This document shows, one piece after another, positions 22,380 through 31,066 of a stretch of 64,000 bases of DNA. Numbering within the stretch: position 1 is the first letter of the stretch; every line of letters starts with the position of its first letter. The notes beneath the pieces are model-generated. The model saw only the letters and a program-made list of their open reading frames with translations. It was not told the DNA's origin and did no database searches. This DNA is from Panonychus citri. Taxonomy: Eukaryota; Arthropoda; Arachnida; Trombidiformes; Tetranychidae. The DNA is taken from positions 3,472,001 through 3,536,000 of the forward strand of contig NW_026515543.1 in the NCBI RefSeq assembly GCF_014898815.1, read 5' to 3'. Position numbers and translations under genes: made by a program.

Positions 22380-23437
22380 AGGACATTTATTATAATCCTA
22401 AATCCCCCGGGTCGTTCGGCAGTGTGAAAAAGTTATACAAAATAGCTAAAGAACAGTTGCCCGAGTTAAAGTATAAAGATACTGAGAAATGGATGTATGA
22501 TCAAGACGCATATACATTGTTTCGTCAAACAAATAAAAAATTCCCGAGATTACCCATTTTAGTTGATAGAATAGACGAACAATGGCAAGCTGATCTAATG
22601 GATATGACTTGGGTCGCTAAAGAAAATGGAAACAAAAAGTATATACTTGTGATAATTGACTGTCTTAGTAGGTATGCATGGGCAGTAGCAGTTGGTGATA
22701 AGTCAGCTAAAACAATGATTGAATCATTCAAACATGTAATAGAAAAAAGTAATCGTAAACCTGAAAAATTACAAACTGATCAAGGAAAAGAGTTTGTTAA
22801 TAGGTTTTTAAAAGAATATTTGAATGGATTAAATATAAATCATTTTACAGCAACAGATGGAACTATCAAGTGTGCAATTGTTGAGAGATTCAATCGAACA
22901 CTTAGAAGTAGAATTTATCGTTATTTTTACTACAAGGAAACTCACAAGTATATCGATGTACTCGATGAAATAATTGAGGGATATAATTCATCGTATCATC
23001 GAATTATAAAGATGTCACCTCAAGAAGCCTTGAATGATCCACATACAGCTAAAAGTAACATCTTCAAAGCTCAGAAAAAGAATAAAAAGAAACAAAAACC
23101 ATTTAAAATTGGAGATGAAGTAAGAATAACTACAAATAAATTGATATTTGAAAAAGATGCAACTAAAAAATGGAACGAAGAGGTATTCAAGATTGTTAAA
23201 GTCAAACACACACCACAAGGATACATTTACCGTTTGGTTGACTGGGGAGATGAACCAATAACATCAATTTTCTACCACGATGAATTGTTCCCATCAAAGT
23301 ACCCTGATTTGTATAAGACCACTGTATTGAAAACAAGGATAAATCCAAAGACGAGAAAGAAGGAATACTTTGTAAAGTATAGAGGTTACCCGGATAAGTT
23401 TAACGCTTGGGTTGATCATGTCGAGAATGTCAAGTGA
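22352..23437 (+). CDS. Retroviral-type (rve) integrase with C-terminal chromodomain
   Basis: 361 residues. It joins the linear element DNA to host chromosomes. An N-terminal helical region leads into the DDE core with D81 (WQADLMDM), D143 (LQTDQGKEF) and E178 (IVERFN), a normal D,D(34)E arrangement. An SH3-like segment follows (FKIGDEVRI at about 251). The C-terminus from about 325 reads RKKEYFVKYRGYPDKFNAWV, a chromodomain core with aromatic cage-type residues (Y, W) kept. Chromodomain fusions usually direct integration to histone-methylated chromatin. Its start overlaps the upstream gene and its end overlaps the penton-like gene. Confidence 0.95.
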   Translation: MEETIFTKLKDIYYNPKSPGSFGSVKKLYKIAKEQLPELKYKDTEKWMYDQDAYTLFRQTNKKFPRLPILVDRIDEQWQADLMDMTWVAKENGNKKYILVIIDCLSRYAWAVAVGDKSAKTMIESFKHVIEKSNRKPEKLQTDQGKEFVNRFLKEYLNGLNINHFTATDGTIKCAIVERFNRTLRSRIYRYFYYKETHKYIDVLDEIIEGYNSSYHRIIKMSPQEALNDPHTAKSNIFKAQKKNKKKQKPFKIGDEVRITTNKLIFEKDATKKWNEEVFKIVKVKHTPQGYIYRLVDWGDEPITSIFYHDELFPSKYPDLYKTTVLKTRINPKTRKKEYFVKYRGYPDKFNAWVDHVENVK

Positions 23438-24278
23438 ATTTGTTGTTGATGTTATTTCAAATGCAAGTATGGATATTTATAAAAACAATACATTATCTGA
23501 ATTTACAAATCGTTTACCACAAAAATTGATTCTTGATGGTGATTGGGTGGTAGCAGTACAAGAGATAATTTACCCACTTTCACATAAAGGAAATAAACGA
23601 ACAGTCAAATGGGTCTTCAATCAAAATGAGTCGTTCAAAAGGGGTAACATTCAGAGAAATAAATTTGAATTTGAGTATATTGAAACGGACAATATTGTCA
23701 AAATAATTGAAGGATTTAATAAAAGTATGGCGGAAGGGTATGAGATTGATAATCCAAGCTTAGAGGATGATGAATTAAGACCTCCAATCATGTCACTTAG
23801 GAAAGTCAACGAAGATGGTAAAGAGAAGGACAAAATTTTCTTTCAACTTGGAAGATTACCAAATTCAATTCATCCAGTTTTTCCTCTATGTGATGACCAA
23901 TCTTTTATGAGACTTCTCGGATTTGATGTGTATGCATTACCGAGAAAAATTGCCGAAGCATTTAAGAACAAGAGTTTCTCATTGATTGCACCTTATCAGC
24001 CGGATATTGGACCTAAAGGTCATTTAGTTTTCATTTGTACGGATATAATTCATGAACATTTAGTTGGTGATACAAATGCTCGAGTGCTTAGAGTTATTCC
24101 TTTGAATAAGAACATTGGTGATAATTTACACCATATGACATTTACAACACCCTACTATTATGATGTTAGAAAGAATGAAATTGATGAAATTAGTATAAGG
24201 ATTGTTGATGAAAGTGGTGATAATATAAAATTTAAATCAGGAAGAGTCTTTTTAAGTTTACATTTTAAAAGAAAATGA
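23412..24278 (+). CDS. Minor capsid (penton-like, single jelly-roll) protein
   Basis: Up to 288 residues. It forms the capsid vertices in Polinton-type virions. The opening pattern SNASMDIYKNNTLSEFTNRL followed by LILDGDWVVAVQEIIYP at about 38-54 is characteristic of this family in arthropod elements. ATGs occur at 23412, 23418 and 23427; the third, just before SSEFVVDV, is the likeliest start because it gives the family-typical N-terminus with the least overlap on the integrase gene. The frame is intact and its stop overlaps the next start (ATGA). Confidence 0.85.
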   Translation: MIMSRMSSEFVVDVISNASMDIYKNNTLSEFTNRLPQKLILDGDWVVAVQEIIYPLSHKGNKRTVKWVFNQNESFKRGNIQRNKFEFEYIETDNIVKIIEGFNKSMAEGYEIDNPSLEDDELRPPIMSLRKVNEDGKEKDKIFFQLGRLPNSIHPVFPLCDDQSFMRLLGFDVYALPRKIAEAFKNKSFSLIAPYQPDIGPKGHLVFICTDIIHEHLVGDTNARVLRVIPLNKNIGDNLHHMTFTTPYYYDVRKNEIDEISIRIVDESGDNIKFKSGRVFLSLHFKRK

Positions 24279-24685
24279 ATCGTAAAGTTTACTGTGCATG
24301 TGATAGTGATTTTTCACATCATTACCAACAACAAGCTGGTGCTGGTATATCTGACATTTCCGTTTTTCGAGGTCAACCATACCAGAGAGGATATGGATTA
24401 GGATCTGTTTTTACTCGATTTGGTGTCCCAATTTTAAAATTTCTAGCTAAACAATTTGTTAAAACTGGTATAAATGTGGGTAATGATTACCTGACTGGTA
24501 CTAATTTTAAAACTTCCTTGAAAACTCATGGAAAACGAGGTATAAGAACTGCAGCAAAAGAAGGATTAAGTAAATTATCTGAGCTTGTCGATCAGACTGG
24601 TAGTGGTATAAGAAGACGTAAAAGAAAAAGAAAAGTAACCTTAACACAGACAAAGAAGAAGAAGAAAAAGGATATTTTTTCATGA
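24275..24685 (+). CDS. pVI-like small basic minor virion protein
   Basis: 136 residues. A short Cys/His N-terminus is followed by GQPYQRGYGLGSVFTRF (about 32-48) and an amphipathic segment VPILKFLAKQFVKTGINVGND, then a strongly basic tail (RRRKRKRKV, KKKKKK). The order glycine-rich GxG-x-F segment, amphipathic helix and Arg/Lys tail is the recurring Polinton counterpart of adenovirus pVI: a capsid cement and membrane-lytic protein matured by the element protease. The assignment rests on position, size and composition. Confidence 0.72.
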   Translation: MNRKVYCACDSDFSHHYQQQAGAGISDISVFRGQPYQRGYGLGSVFTRFGVPILKFLAKQFVKTGINVGNDYLTGTNFKTSLKTHGKRGIRTAAKEGLSKLSELVDQTGSGIRRRKRKRKVTLTQTKKKKKKDIFS

Positions 24686-25920
24686 TGGAATATCTTCACG
24701 AAGCATCTCTTCCAGCGAGTAAATCAGAGTTGCAAGTATTTTCAATACCACCGACTCAAACGGCGATTGAAAGCAGTTATGAAGTTGAGTATCGTCCTAG
24801 TGCAAGTCTTGAGTCAAACAACTTTTATGAAATCAATGTTCCAGCAAGTGAAGATTTTACAGACTTGGCATCTACCATGTTACATATTCATCTTTCTGTT
24901 ACTACTAAAAAGGGTGAAACTCTTACAACAGCCAATAAAGTTAAAGCGGTTAAGGATTTTGGCAATGCATTGTTTGAACAAATTGATTTATCTATTGGTT
25001 CGGTTAATACTGTTCAAGCAAATAATACCTACCATTATCAAGCTTATTTGGAAGACTTGTTCTTTAGGCACCCTAATCAGGTTGATTCAGGTTTTGAGGT
25101 GTCTGAGGAATCCCTACGAGCTCCTTTTGATCTTTATTTTAGGTTACATTCGCCACTGTGTGAACAGGACAAACTTTTAATTAACGGGGTACCTCTAACA
25201 TTTAGATTCACAAAAAGTCCGGAAGGATTTCCTCTAATCCGAGCTGATGATGATACATCAGAATATAAAATTAAATTTGAAAGATTTGCTCTTCATATTA
25301 AAAGAGTAAAGTTATTCCCGGAAGCTCAAAAAAGCATCATTTCCGGATTGGAAAAAGGTCCAGCTAAATATTTCATTACAAGAAATGACGTCAAGTCTTT
25401 TTCTATTCCATCCGGGCAATCATCAGCTTCCTTTGAAAATGTATATAATGGCATTTTACCAAGACGTGTATTGATTGGACTTGTTAAAGATGTGGCCCAG
25501 GATCAAAATATAAGTGTTGACCCATTCGAATTCAAGCATTTCAATACAAACTTTGTCGCCTTTACAGTTGATGGGACAATGATCCCATCAATTCCATATA
25601 CACCTAACTACAAGTCTAAATATTACATGAGAGAATTTATCAACCTTTACCGGTTTTTCAATCAAGATGAGGGAGTTCCCCAATTAAATATTAAATATAC
25701 TGAATATCCGGATAAAAACGCTTTGTATGCATTTGATCTTTCTCCCGATGGATCAATTGGCGCTGAAAACGGTACCTTGTCCCTTATAAAAAGAGGCAAT
25801 ATAAGACTTGATTTAAAGTTTTCTGAGAAACTGGAATCATCAGTTAAAGTGATTGTTTTTGGTCAGTTTGATAATCTCATTACAATTGACAAAGAAAGAA
25901 ACATTGCCTTGGACTATTAG
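24682..25920 (+). CDS. Major capsid protein, double jelly-roll
   Basis: 412 residues, the building block of the icosahedral shell. The start LHEASLPASKSELQVFSIPP with TQTAIES at about 26-32 matches the family that automated annotation often labels uncharacterised protein F54H12.2-like, now recognised as the Polinton major capsid protein. Later landmarks are LTFRFTKSPEGFPLI near 177 and NLYRFFNQDEG near 312. Length is typical (about 400-450). The frame has no breaks. The first two codons are both ATG and overlap the preceding stop. The protease gene follows after 2 bases. Confidence 0.93.
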   Translation: MMEYLHEASLPASKSELQVFSIPPTQTAIESSYEVEYRPSASLESNNFYEINVPASEDFTDLASTMLHIHLSVTTKKGETLTTANKVKAVKDFGNALFEQIDLSIGSVNTVQANNTYHYQAYLEDLFFRHPNQVDSGFEVSEESLRAPFDLYFRLHSPLCEQDKLLINGVPLTFRFTKSPEGFPLIRADDDTSEYKIKFERFALHIKRVKLFPEAQKSIISGLEKGPAKYFITRNDVKSFSIPSGQSSASFENVYNGILPRRVLIGLVKDVAQDQNISVDPFEFKHFNTNFVAFTVDGTMIPSIPYTPNYKSKYYMREFINLYRFFNQDEGVPQLNIKYTEYPDKNALYAFDLSPDGSIGAENGTLSLIKRGNIRLDLKFSEKLESSVKVIVFGQFDNLITIDKERNIALDY

Positions 25921-25922
25921 AA

Positions 25923-26360
25923 ATGGCTATAACAACCTTACAAATTATAAATGTGCTCAAAGACTTGCCTTGGTTTGATGGTGTTTATCCCTTGGACAGA
26001 TTACCGGTAACTCTCTCACAACATAAGGGAATAATCATCAACCTGGATGAACATGATAAAGAAGGAACCCATTGGGTGGCCCTTTACTTGGACAGAAATA
26101 AAATCGCCCATTACTTTGACTCTTTTGGAAGAGCACCGCAAGGCTCTATTTTGACTTTTATTGAAAGAGTATCCCGCTATTATTTATTTAATCCTACCAA
26201 ATACCAAGGCAATTTATCTGTAGCCTGTGGTTATTTTTGTATTCTTTTTATTTTATCAGTTCATGAACTTAATAACTTTTACAAGTTATTCCGAGCTTGT
26301 AAACATATTCAAAATGAAATTGTATTGATCAATATGTTGAAAATTCATTTAATGGATTAA
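25923..26360 (+). CDS. Adenain-like (C5/Ulp1-type) cysteine protease
   Basis: 145 residues. It processes virion precursors during maturation. Catalytic pattern: H50 in GTHWVALY, D66 in YFDSFG, Q95 oxyanion residue in KYQGN, and C102 in the SVACGYFC motif. Order and spacing match adenovirus protease and Ulp1-type enzymes, shortened as is usual in Polintons. It is the last plus-strand gene of the virion module and converges with the polymerase. Its stop codon overlaps an AATAAA signal. Confidence 0.92.
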   Translation: MAITTLQIINVLKDLPWFDGVYPLDRLPVTLSQHKGIIINLDEHDKEGTHWVALYLDRNKIAHYFDSFGRAPQGSILTFIERVSRYYLFNPTKYQGNLSVACGYFCILFILSVHELNNFYKLFRACKHIQNEIVLINMLKIHLMD

Positions 26361-26384
26361 TAAAGTTATTTTTAAATTTATTTA
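26359..26384. terminator. Interlocked convergent stop codons and poly(A) signals
   Basis: On the plus strand the protease stop (26358-26360) overlaps AATAAA at 26359-26364. On the minus strand the polymerase stop (26384-26382) overlaps AATAAA at 26382-26377. Only 21 bases separate the two coding frames, so each transcript must run into the other gene before cleavage, giving complementary 3' ends. Confidence 0.75.
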
Positions 26385-29300
26385 CAATGTTTCATTTGAT
26401 TTATGATGACCATAAGCATAACTATTAATTTTATCATTTAAAAGAAATCTCTTATCATCAAATGGTGATAAAGCTATTTTGTTTTGTTTAATTAAACTAA
26501 TTTGATGATTTCGTGACCCTAATCTTGTTACATTTTCACTATGTACATTCTCATCAAATAAACACCTAACATAATCATCATAATCAATTTTATTCTTCAA
26601 TGTTGACCTCTGAACTCCTTTGGCCACTTTCTTGGTACCATCATCAGTCTTGAAAGCATAGAGCTTTGGTTTGATCCCAATGAATTCATGAATTGGCTTT
26701 CCACCCATTTCATCCTTCAAGTAACCAATCTTTCGGTGATTATCAGTTGAATAGAGGGGACTGGAAGGGTCATAATTGGAAAAGTCCATGATTTCCAACA
26801 ATGATTGAAAATCTTGTGTCAAGTTATCAGTTTCAACTTCATAGATGAGAGAATCAGTATCAGTGTAAATCAACTGAATCTTATCATTGAAATGATTCTT
26901 GAACTTATCATAATGTAATTCATACATTTTTAATTTAGCAAGTTCAAGAATTGAGAATCCTACTGATATTGGCTTGTTCATGACAACTCTTGCTTTTTTA
27001 ATCTGAACCAGAGCCAAATTATCGTTCAAGATCAAGAACCGTTCACAAAGCTCTTTTCTCAGTTGGAAGTTGGCTCTACTAGGTGTATCAACTGCAACTA
27101 CATTGAGATGATTCCTTACATTTTCAATAGTTTTCCCATAAAGAGCATTAACATTCAGCTTCCAAAAGTTACTGTCAGCAGTGTTGGTAGCTAATTGTCT
27201 CTGTACAGTACAGAAATCAACATATGTCTTGAGCCAGACCTCTTGGTAGAAGGTGATAACACGATGGAGTTTTGTTATTAACATTCCCTTTTCCTTGTAG
27301 AACTTTAAAGTTCGATAATGAAGAACCATTTTCTCCTTTTTATAAAATGTAGTCATTAATTTTGGTGTTGGTCGATATTTAACACCTTGTGATTCAACAT
27401 TCACAAGAAGTGACTTTTGGTAATCACTCAGCTCTTCCCTTGTGATCTCTCTCCTTTCTGGTGCAAGAGGGTAATCATTATGTAGATCGTGAATCTCTGG
27501 AGGATACTCTAGATCTACTTCAACAAAGAAACCATAATCATTGTCATCTGGTGTTGATAAAATATCATCTAATAATGTATCTGATGAATTAATGTCAACC
27601 CACTTAAATCCTCTAACAGGTAATCTTTGAGTCATTGCATACCCATAAAGGTTATTCACATCCAAGTAAATAATGTGAGTTTGTGGCTTTGATGGATCAT
27701 AATTGGGAACTTGGGGATTATTAGCGACAACATGTCTCTTGCTGACCATAGTTAATCCTCCTCTGATCCCTTTTTCAATCATCATCAACATGTCCAGATT
27801 AGAAAACAAAGTGAGGTTGATGCAAGTTGTTTTAAGTGCTGCAGCCCATGTTAAGCCTGGTGCTGACCAATGATGAGGTGGATCAATGTTGAAAAATTCA
27901 ATACTTGTCCCCCTGAAATTTTCAAACACTGCAGCAAGTAAATAAACATCAACCTTTAGGTAAATATCATGGAAATCACCTAATGATTGACAATTGAATT
28001 TGGTCCAAATTTCATTCAAATGATCATACACTTCTTGATTTATATTTGAATCAGTCAATGTAGAGTAAAATTTTTCGATGGGAGGTAATGATGTTTCACT
28101 GAACCTCTCATGTGAATCCAGATACTCATATGGAAGAGATCCTTTCTTCAATAACAGTGAAACATCTCCTGGAAACGCCTGTTTAATAAATTTTTCTTTT
28201 TTATCCACATTTAATTGGGATGAAAGTGTATCCAAACTAGATGGTAAAAATGCCAAACTATCAATGAACTTGAATCTATCCAGTTGAAATCCAATATACT
28301 TTTCAATTGTATGTGCGAGGATGGTCGGTGGCCTGTTGAACATTCCACTTTCTAGGGCTTTGATAATGATGTGACCATCAAAGTTTTTCAAATTATGGAA
28401 AACCACAGGAACATCTTTGGGTACTTGGTAATTAATATTACATTCCTGATGGGCCGCTCCTCTGAATTTACCGGTTAGATGATCATGATCACGAACAATT
28501 GTACCTTTACCGAGTACTCGCAAACAAATGTGACAATACTTTGAATTACGCATTATCAGTTCATCATTTGGTGTCATATTTACGTTGGGGAAAGTATTGT
28601 CTTTGAAGTATTGATCAAGAAATGGTTGCAAATTTAACAATTCTCTAAGGAAAACAAGAGCCACATCATTTCCACGATAAAATTTTGAATGGATCACTTC
28701 TTGTCTCCAGTTAACCACAATCAAACCAAAACTACATGGTTCATTAAGTTTAATTTCACCAGTAACATTAGCTGTTGGAATTGACAGAGTTTCAAAGTCA
28801 CCGTAAATCATAAAAGGATGCTTTGACTCTTTGTTGTATTTATTACGACAGATGTGAAGATATTCACCACTTGGCATTGATACACGTTGTGGGTCGACTT
28901 TTTTACAAAACTCAAGATGATCACTTAGTTTTTGTCTTTCTCGAAAATGATAGAGACATCTTGGACAGCAGTAAGCGTGATTTTTACCTCGCACAAAAGA
29001 TTCAAGACGAGTGATTGTATGAAAATGTTCATTGTACAAAAATAAGTTTACATGTTTAGAACATTCATCTTTGACTACTTTGAGTGGAATCACAATTTTA
29101 TCCTCTTCATCAAATGTATAAACATTCACTGAGATGTTATTTCTCTTCTCAAATCGAGAAATTTGGTGTAATTCGACTATGCCACGAACCATAGAAAAAT
29201 CATACCTATCAATAAGGTCACTATATCTCGATGTTCGTTCAGCATGATCCAGCGGATGAAGACCAGCTAATACACTATACATGAAACAATCAGTTATACA

Positions 29301-29552
29301 TTTAACAGTTCGTATGGACTTTGTCTTCTTCATCAACTCTGTTGGAAGAGGATGTTGCATGCAACCACCTTTAATTGGTCTGAACTTTAAGATGCGAAGT
29401 TCAATTGTATCAATTTTTATCAGACGCCATCCACTTCCTCTTTGAGAATATTCATCTATTTGAGACTCTAATCCATGGAGAGAATCAGTAACTAAATTGA
29501 TAATATCATCGGCCTGCATCAAAGTTGTTAACCTTGTCCAGATGTAGTCCAT
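26382..29552 (-). CDS. Protein-primed DNA polymerase B (pPolB), core intact
   Basis: 1056 residues from the first in-frame ATG. Visible order: RGSGW conserved block near 38-42; a CPRCLYHF zinc-binding segment near 195-218; 3'-5' exonuclease motif I YGDFETL (~248); an endonuclease VII-like HNH insertion (CHIC...DHDHLTGKFRGAAHQECN, ~338-372); Exo II FHNLKNFDGH (~384); Exo III YLKVDVYLLA (~530); Pol A DVNNLYGYAM (~629); Pol B KLNVNALYG (~797); Pol C YTDTDSLIY (~894). All catalytic aspartates are present. The N-terminal extension that normally precedes RGSGW is displaced into other frames upstream (29553-30508). The annotated ATG is therefore probably internal to the ancestral gene, and this copy is expected to be defective unless splicing or frameshifting repairs it. 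Confidence 0.93.
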   Translation of the reverse strand: MDYIWTRLTTLMQADDIINLVTDSLHGLESQIDEYSQRGSGWRLIKIDTIELRILKFRPIKGGCMQHPLPTELMKKTKSIRTVKCITDCFMYSVLAGLHPLDHAERTSRYSDLIDRYDFSMVRGIVELHQISRFEKRNNISVNVYTFDEEDKIVIPLKVVKDECSKHVNLFLYNEHFHTITRLESFVRGKNHAYCCPRCLYHFRERQKLSDHLEFCKKVDPQRVSMPSGEYLHICRNKYNKESKHPFMIYGDFETLSIPTANVTGEIKLNEPCSFGLIVVNWRQEVIHSKFYRGNDVALVFLRELLNLQPFLDQYFKDNTFPNVNMTPNDELIMRNSKYCHICLRVLGKGTIVRDHDHLTGKFRGAAHQECNINYQVPKDVPVVFHNLKNFDGHIIIKALESGMFNRPPTILAHTIEKYIGFQLDRFKFIDSLAFLPSSLDTLSSQLNVDKKEKFIKQAFPGDVSLLLKKGSLPYEYLDSHERFSETSLPPIEKFYSTLTDSNINQEVYDHLNEIWTKFNCQSLGDFHDIYLKVDVYLLAAVFENFRGTSIEFFNIDPPHHWSAPGLTWAAALKTTCINLTLFSNLDMLMMIEKGIRGGLTMVSKRHVVANNPQVPNYDPSKPQTHIIYLDVNNLYGYAMTQRLPVRGFKWVDINSSDTLLDDILSTPDDNDYGFFVEVDLEYPPEIHDLHNDYPLAPERREITREELSDYQKSLLVNVESQGVKYRPTPKLMTTFYKKEKMVLHYRTLKFYKEKGMLITKLHRVITFYQEVWLKTYVDFCTVQRQLATNTADSNFWKLNVNALYGKTIENVRNHLNVVAVDTPSRANFQLRKELCERFLILNDNLALVQIKKARVVMNKPISVGFSILELAKLKMYELHYDKFKNHFNDKIQLIYTDTDSLIYEVETDNLTQDFQSLLEIMDFSNYDPSSPLYSTDNHRKIGYLKDEMGGKPIHEFIGIKPKLYAFKTDDGTKKVAKGVQRSTLKNKIDYDDYVRCLFDENVHSENVTRLGSRNHQISLIKQNKIALSPFDDKRFLLNDKINSYAYGHHKSNETL

Positions 29553-30508
29553 TTTTGTACAATTCCTTCATTACCATTATCTTTCTCAAAGATCATATGT
29601 AAACAGAAATGGAATTTTATCAACTTTTTAACCAATAGTTCATGAGATAATACCCTTATTATTTCATTAAACATTACATTGATTAAGGTACTGACATCAT
29701 AAACTGAAGAGAGAACACATCTATAAACAGCAAATGTATTTTCAATCGCGGTCGCCATTAGTTCGAATTTGTTTGATGGTAAGAGTAAAGACACTGTCTT
29801 CATCTTTTTAACTGGTTCATCTTTTTGCACTGAGGCACGTTTGACAGAAGGTCGGTCTTGAATGATCTTGGGTTGATAATCATCTTCTTCTGCTGGTAAT
29901 GGTAATGGTGATGGTAATGGTGATGGTAATGGTGATGGTAATGGTGATGGTGATGTAATGTTGACAGATGGTAATGGTAATGGTGATGGTGATGGTGATG
30001 GTGATGGTGGTGATACAAGATCAATAAAATCCGGTATCTTTCAATAATTGTAGTTAATTTATTAGTACCAGCAAACTTGATAACTGAAGTGGGTACTCCG
30101 GTAACAGGTAAGATTGATTGTTCATTCTCTACTTGTGTATCCTGTAATAAATCATCAATATCCTCCAATGATATTTGTTGTAATGTTGATTGTTGACCCA
30201 GCTCTTCACAAAATTGACTGAATAGAGCATCAACTTGAGAAATGACGGAGACGACTGTGGCACTGGTTGATTGTTGATCACTTGGGGAATCATCTCAGAC
30301 AGTTGAGCGAATAAGTGATCAATGTTTGACGATAATTGATCGTTCAAAGATGGTACTGTTGATGAAGTTAACTGTGGTAACTGTTGCGGTGAATCGGTTG
30401 TATGAACACATCACTCATCCTACAAACACTGTAGGAACACTGACATTGATGAGATAAATAATCACCTAAAGTGAAAGACCTGAGGTCACAACAAGGACAA
30501 GTAAAACC
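29528..30508 (-). pseudogene. Broken N-terminal region of the polymerase transcription unit
   Basis: Three or more overlapping minus-strand frames carry consecutive pieces. 30508-30368 encodes a Cys/His zinc-finger-like segment (FTCPCCDLRSF...LSHQCQC) behind a good 3' splice site (TTTCTTTACAG). 30347-30129 is Gln/Ser-rich. 30168-29800 has an acidic SLEDIDDLLQ-type stretch, then a translated microsatellite. 29830-29528 has a hydrophobic block ending LVKKLIKFHFCLHMIF, typical of the segment just upstream of RGSGW in Polinton polymerases. At least three frame changes separate these from each other and from the polymerase core. I read this as decay of the polymerase N-terminus, possibly mixed with unrecognised introns. 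Confidence 0.55.
29894..30014. repeat. (GGTRAT)n/(GGTGAT)n minisatellite inside the polymerase N-terminal region
   Basis: About 120 bases of GGTAAT and GGTGAT hexamers with one interruption near 29957-29970. On the minus strand it would be translated as His/Tyr-rich repeats. It probably expanded inside a disordered linker and may have caused one of the frame breaks. Confidence 0.92.
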
Positions 30509-30743
30509 CTGTAAAGAAAGATAATTAGTTAACTGAAATAAAAGATGATAACAATAGGTTGGTTTCATTTCTTCATTTCTCTTTAATTTTTATACTTTTC
30601 TCGATTTATGAAAATACATGTTTGAATTATTTTCATGTTTCCTAGAAAGAGTAAGATAATAATTGGCCTTTCCATATATACTAGGAACATATCTGGACAT
30701 TTTCCAGCTTGTTCAATATAATAAAGACCCAACTCGTGGTTAG

Positions 30744-30950
30744 TCATAGCTGCTCGCTGAGTATATGCAGCTCTTCTTCCAGATAAGCCATCTTAGCTCG
30801 AAGGTTACCTTCACTGATGGCTTTCTGACGTCTTTTCCTTTTATTCTCCTTCTTCTTCTGGTTCTTGGTGAGTCGATTTGATGATTCCTGGAGAGAGAGA
30901 AACAAGAGAAATGAAGAGAAACGATACCCTAGTTGATAAGGACTTACCAT
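30744..30950 (-). CDS. Spliced 48-residue basic coiled-coil protein
   Basis: The first coding exon is the ATG alone (30950-30948), followed by a perfect donor GTAAGT, a 60-base intron (30947-30888) with a long pyrimidine tract ending CTCTCCAG, and exon 2 at 30887-30744. The product is 48 residues: a strongly basic stretch (KNQKKKENKRKRRQK) then a short heptad-type helix (AKMAYLEEELHILSEQL). It resembles a truncated bZIP in layout, but the canonical Asn...Arg spacing of bZIP basic regions is not met. The intron has no in-frame stop, so an unspliced 68-residue form is possible. Role unknown; DNA or RNA binding is a guess. Confidence 0.5.
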   Translation of the reverse strand: MVSPYQLGYRFSSFLLFLSLQESSNRLTKNQKKKENKRKRRQKAISEGNLRAKMAYLEEELHILSEQL

Positions 30951-31058
30951 TTTAATAATTAACAGATGTGATGTAACAGGAGAAAGGTAAATGTTTATCG
31001 TATTGTGGTAACAATAGACTTACTTTGATTGATAAGAAATGGAGAGAAAAATCTTTTA

Positions 31059-31066
31059 CTTATATA
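31059..31066 (-). promoter_or_regulatory. TATATAAG box for the minus-strand transcription unit
   Basis: TATATAAG on the minus strand lies 116 bases before the ATG-only exon. Inr-like CCATTT and TCAATC strings follow with start A at 26 and 36 nt, not the 33 nt seen in the left arm. It is the best promoter candidate for the polymerase side of the element. Confidence 0.45.

Noticed and set aside
24767..25180. Alternative 137-codon plus-strand frame inside the major capsid gene
   Set aside because: Overlaps a well-supported capsid gene; Leu/Ile-rich composition typical of a frame shadow.
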